Shown one piece after another: positions 60,401-64,000 of a DNA stretch of 64,000 nucleotides; the first letter of the stretch is position 1, and every line of letters begins with the position of its first letter. The notes beneath the pieces are model-generated. The model saw nothing but the letters and a program-made list of their open reading frames with translations, was not told the origin of the DNA and ran no database searches. A program made the position numbers and the translations under genes. Source of the DNA: Eopsaltria australis. Its lineage: Eukaryota > Chordata > Aves > Passeriformes > Petroicidae. The stretch is taken from the NCBI GenBank assembly GCA_034509425.1, contig JAVTVJ010000979.1:310001-374000 (forward strand), written 5' to 3'.

Positions 60401-63400
60401 TAAGTATTATGGAACAACATAAATCTTGGCCTCAAGGTCTCTTGCACACTGCCATGTAGATTCACTCAGAAGGTATTGCAGCTCAGGATTTTCCATAGTT
60501 GAGATTTTGATCAGTTGAGTATGTTCTGGCTTTTCTGGAAATGCCTCTATCAATAGAGGAAATGGTAATGCTTTATTTTAAGTAATTAGTTCTATTTAGG
60601 CTCTGTTATGATTTCACTGTGACAGTGCTGAATCTATATATTTTGATGTCTCTGAATTAAATTCTTTGGAATTTTTGTTCCATGAGAAATTCTTTAGCAG
60701 CAATGCTTAGTTATGATTCAAGAAAAGTAAAAGCAAAACAAAAATCTGGTCTTTCAGAGAGATGAAAAATTAATTTTCAGAGCAGGTCTAATGATCAGTG
60801 GCATGAGTTTAGTTTATGCAAAAGACACATTCCTTCTTGAAGAGCAGAATTTTTCCATACTTTAAAATTTACTTGCTTAGTTTGGTTAATTCAGACTCTT
60901 TCACAAGAGAACTTGATGTCTTGGCTCTCCCACCATGTCTGGCCTCAATGAAACACCTTTTCTGTTATGCTGAAGCAACTGATCAAGGGCAGCTCCCACT
61001 CTGACAAGGGAAGACCCACTTGGATATCTCTACCTGAAAGAACATCAAAGAGAAGCTCAAGATTTCCCAGAAAACTCTTTTGTACATAGCACGGGTTAGT
61101 AAGTATGTCACAGATTGTCTGCTGGCTGCAAAAGGAGATGCACTAATTGTACTAGGGAGCAGGAAGTTGAGTGGATTAGGAAAGTCAGTTTAATGGTTGC
61201 TTTTTTTTTTTTTTTTCTCTGTTTGGGACTGTTGTTTTATGGGATCAAGGGGGAGTGGGACTGGATTTTTCAAGTGCTGTTTGTTTTGCTGTGGAGAGAC
61301 AGGCTAATTATTCCAGTTACTACTGAAGGGAAGCTGAGGAGACTGAGAGTAGAAGGTAAAATAGCTCCCTTACTTTGGAAGGGAAATTGCTCCTGACAGA
61401 GAAAAGTCTATGTACCTGTTCTCTTTTGTTAATTCTGTCTGACTCTTTTTTTTTGTTCTAACTGTTGTATTGATATAACATCTTGTTACATTTTTCTTTA
61501 TTTACTTATTCTTAAAAATATTTAATAGATATATGGTAAATCTTTTGGTCAAGGTAACCTGAAACAGCACAAAACTGGAATTGAATTATCTAGTTCTGTT
61601 TGTGGTCTGCAAGACACAGAATCTTATATAGATTCAAATCATGCTGCCTTGGTTTGCCTGTCTGCCAAATGGAAATGAGATGTGTTGGAAAGATGTATCA
61701 TAAAGACCTTATAATGATTTAAAGATGAGCATCCAGTGCAAGCATAAGATAGAAATTTTGAGGAAGATAAAGGAAGAAAAAAAGGAAATTGTAAAGATGC
61801 CATACAGCATTAAATACTTCTCATCTTCCCCAAAGTAATTTCGTTGATATTCCATTCCTTCCCATAGATATTTTTTCTTATTTTTCTTTTCTTCCTTCTC
61901 CAGGTAGGTTCAAAAATCATCTATTTCTAGGTTTCAACAAGACATAGATGGCACTGATTATAAACTCTGAGGCATTTTACATGTTAATACTGTATGAATG
62001 CCAAGGTGATCACTTCAGCTGCACTGTATAATTTAAGGTCTCTGCATGGTATCTGTTTTTGTTTTGTTCTCCAAAGGGTTTTAAATTTTACTTCCTGTGG
62101 CACTAACGTTATCTGCTCATATTTCATCTATCAGTAATTTTTCAGCTGTTTTAAATTGTAACCAGATTTTAGATGTGCGTGGAAGACAGATCTTCCCTTT
62201 CCTTCATCAATTAGCTCTACCTGTGAAGAAAAGGCAAGCAGATATTAATTTTTTAAAATAGCTGTTTCCAAATACTCAGCTTCTTCAGCATGTTCTGAGA
62301 CAAGTCCATGCTTCCGACAAGCTATGGAATAATTATCTCTGGCAGCAGTGTTCTTCCCTATCTCTGGGGATGAAGATTTAATGCTAAAGCCATTGAAAGG
62401 AAGACTAAAGAAGTAGATGCATATGGGTAAACAAGTTTGATCTGTTGAATGACTCTTTTTTGTCATTTCTGTCAAATATTTTCACTCTCTGTATCCTTTG
62501 TTTTGTTATAGATTTGAGATCCTTTCTTTCATTTAGAGTTTTTATTTTTATAGCCTTTACTTCCAAAAGCCCTTCATTTCCAGCCTCAATCTTGGCCACC
62601 TTTGCATGAGTTTCAACAGCCCCACTCACACCCAATACCTCATATTTTTTTTCTGTCATTTTTTTGAAAATCAGAATTGCAGTTATTATACAGTCTGACC
62701 AAGGATTTTGTGCAATCTGGTCACGTCCCTACCTATACCTAAAATGCATCATGGGTTTTTTTAGGCAAAAAAAATTACAGGTTTTATTAGAAATGTTTGG
62801 GTTTTTTGATGGAAATCTTGAATCCAATAAGTTTTGGAGAAACCTGATTTTTTTTCAATGGACAACTGATTCAGCTGAAACCTTACTAACAATTTCTCCC
62901 AGGCTTGCAAAGTATTTGCGTGGACTTTGAGAACAGATCAGAAGAGTGTTCTGCATGATGCTCAAGGTATTCAAATATTGCCTTTAAGGAATATACACAT
63001 GAAAAAGATAATTTCCTTGCCATGGGAGAGTATTTCCTGTATTTCACTATTTTCTACAAATCACTGCCTAAAATTCTTAATATTTTATCCCACAGTAGGT
63101 TCAGAATTGATTTTCATTTGTTTCTCTTTATTCTTTTCTCTCTTAAGTATTTTTATTTTTCCCTGTACAGAGAACTCTTCTCTGCCTTGTTATATTCCAC
63201 CTCTGGTGAGGCAGAGATATACAAACAATCACAAATATATTCAATTCTCAATGGAAATGAGGACAGGTAAATAAAAGTTAATGCAAGAATTAGGTTAGAG
63301 AAATAATAAACCAAAATAAAGATGTATAAAACCCCTTTGAAACGAATAGAAATTAACTTACATTTCTGTATCACCTGTTTTCCATCATCAGACCTAAAAA

Positions 63401-64000
63401 GAACATCTGGATTAATAATAGGTACAATATGGAGTTCTGTCAATGACAAAAATACTTGTTATGTCCCTGATTCCTTGTAACTTCCCATACTGTGTAGGTC
63501 CTTGTGGTATATTGTTGAGTCTCATTCCTCTTCATGAGGATTCTTTGAATGAATGCTTCTAATCTAAATAGGGCAAGGTAATTATTCAAGAATTCAAATA
63601 AACTTATTTTTCTTTCATGTCATGTTTTTTGATGGGGGTTTTTTTGTTTGTTTTTTTTTAATATATGTTAGCCTTTTTAATACTGTTTAATAGAGACAGC
63701 ATTGAAATGAAAATGAGTAAGTAATACTGTAAATAGCTAGTTACTGTATTTTTTAGTATATTTATCCACACAAATTAATTTCCAAATTCAGCATTTTTGA
63801 TCAAGGTCAAATGATTTATTAAGAATTTTTGAAAGAAATCAGCACAAAGGAAACCAATTCTTCTGTGGGCCAGTTAAGAAATAGTACTGGTCTTAGAATG
63901 AAATCCTGGGGCTCTGCTTAAGCCTCATTGATTTTTAGTGGGAGTTGCTGGACCTATTGGAAAGAAAATAGATACCTTTGAATGTTCAGCAACAAAGAAG
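57498..64000. other. AT-rich DNA, no gene seen
   Basis: It contains a T-rich run and then an A/C-rich run at 58.73-58.90 kb, and a T-rich run near 61.20 kb. Frames reach 115 codons at most, with no recognisable features. No recognised repeat, tRNA or exon. Confidence 0.5.
58800..58900. repeat. A/C-rich low-complexity tract
   Basis: Dominated by A and C with CCC and AAAA blocks. It follows a T-rich run about 50 bp upstream. Confidence 0.8.

Noticed and set aside
14281..64000. Any CRISPR array, operon, phage or bacterial-style system.
   Set aside because: No regularly spaced repeats, no Shine-Dalgarno-led gene series and no long coding frames. The repeats are those of a bird genome.

Overview
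The window looks like a gene-poor stretch (intergenic, or inside a very large intron) of a bird genome, most likely a passerine. It is AT-rich and CpG-poor. I found no convincing protein-coding gene, tRNA, rRNA or CRISPR array. Nearly all open frames are under about 130 codons, start on arbitrary codons and resemble nothing I recognise; the longer ones sit inside GC-rich repeats. The avian assignment rests on several CR1 LINE 3' ends, on a CR1 ORF1 fragment, on LTRs of types I remember as common in birds, and on a tRNA-Ile/CR1 composite SINE (about 49.14-49.27 kb) of the kind described in zebra finch as TguSINE1. All family names come from memory and were not searched.

Layout. 0-20 kb: mostly unique-looking DNA with CR1 remnants at 158-480, 9954-10250 and 19578-20005, a minus-strand LTR at 3260-3676, a plus-strand LTR near 6123-6615, and an unexplained GC-rich patch at 14.8-15.6 kb. 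20-26 kb: unique AT-rich DNA with T-rich tracts. 26-47 kb: an endogenous-retrovirus-rich zone with solo LTRs near 26.34-26.76, 30.18-30.64, 31.32-31.71, 36.59-38.23, 38.59-38.72, 42.62-44.20 and 45.56-46.69 kb, a CR1 mosaic at 40.06-40.92 kb, and a short CpG-bearing insertion of unclear class at 35.74-35.95 kb. 47-64 kb: mostly unique DNA with the SINE, an (AT)13 microsatellite, an AT-rich minisatellite-like block and a G-quadruplex-capable C-rich tract.

The strongest observation is a pair of long solo LTRs of one family: element A (36594-38227, plus, 1634 bp) and element B (42623-44196, minus, 1574 bp). Each has TG...CA ends, imperfect terminal inverted repeats and a perfect 5-bp target-site duplication (ATATG and CATCC). 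Both place a TATA-like box 85-86 bp upstream of a shared CTG|GTAAGG splice-donor-like site, then a GC/CpG-rich body, then a T-rich TTAG acceptor-like site at the position of the poly(A) signal. The predicted introns are 1223 and 1231 nt. This would be an unusually long transcribed LTR segment with a built-in intron. It is an architecture to test, not a demonstrated system. I see no operon-like or defence-like system and no intact viral gene.
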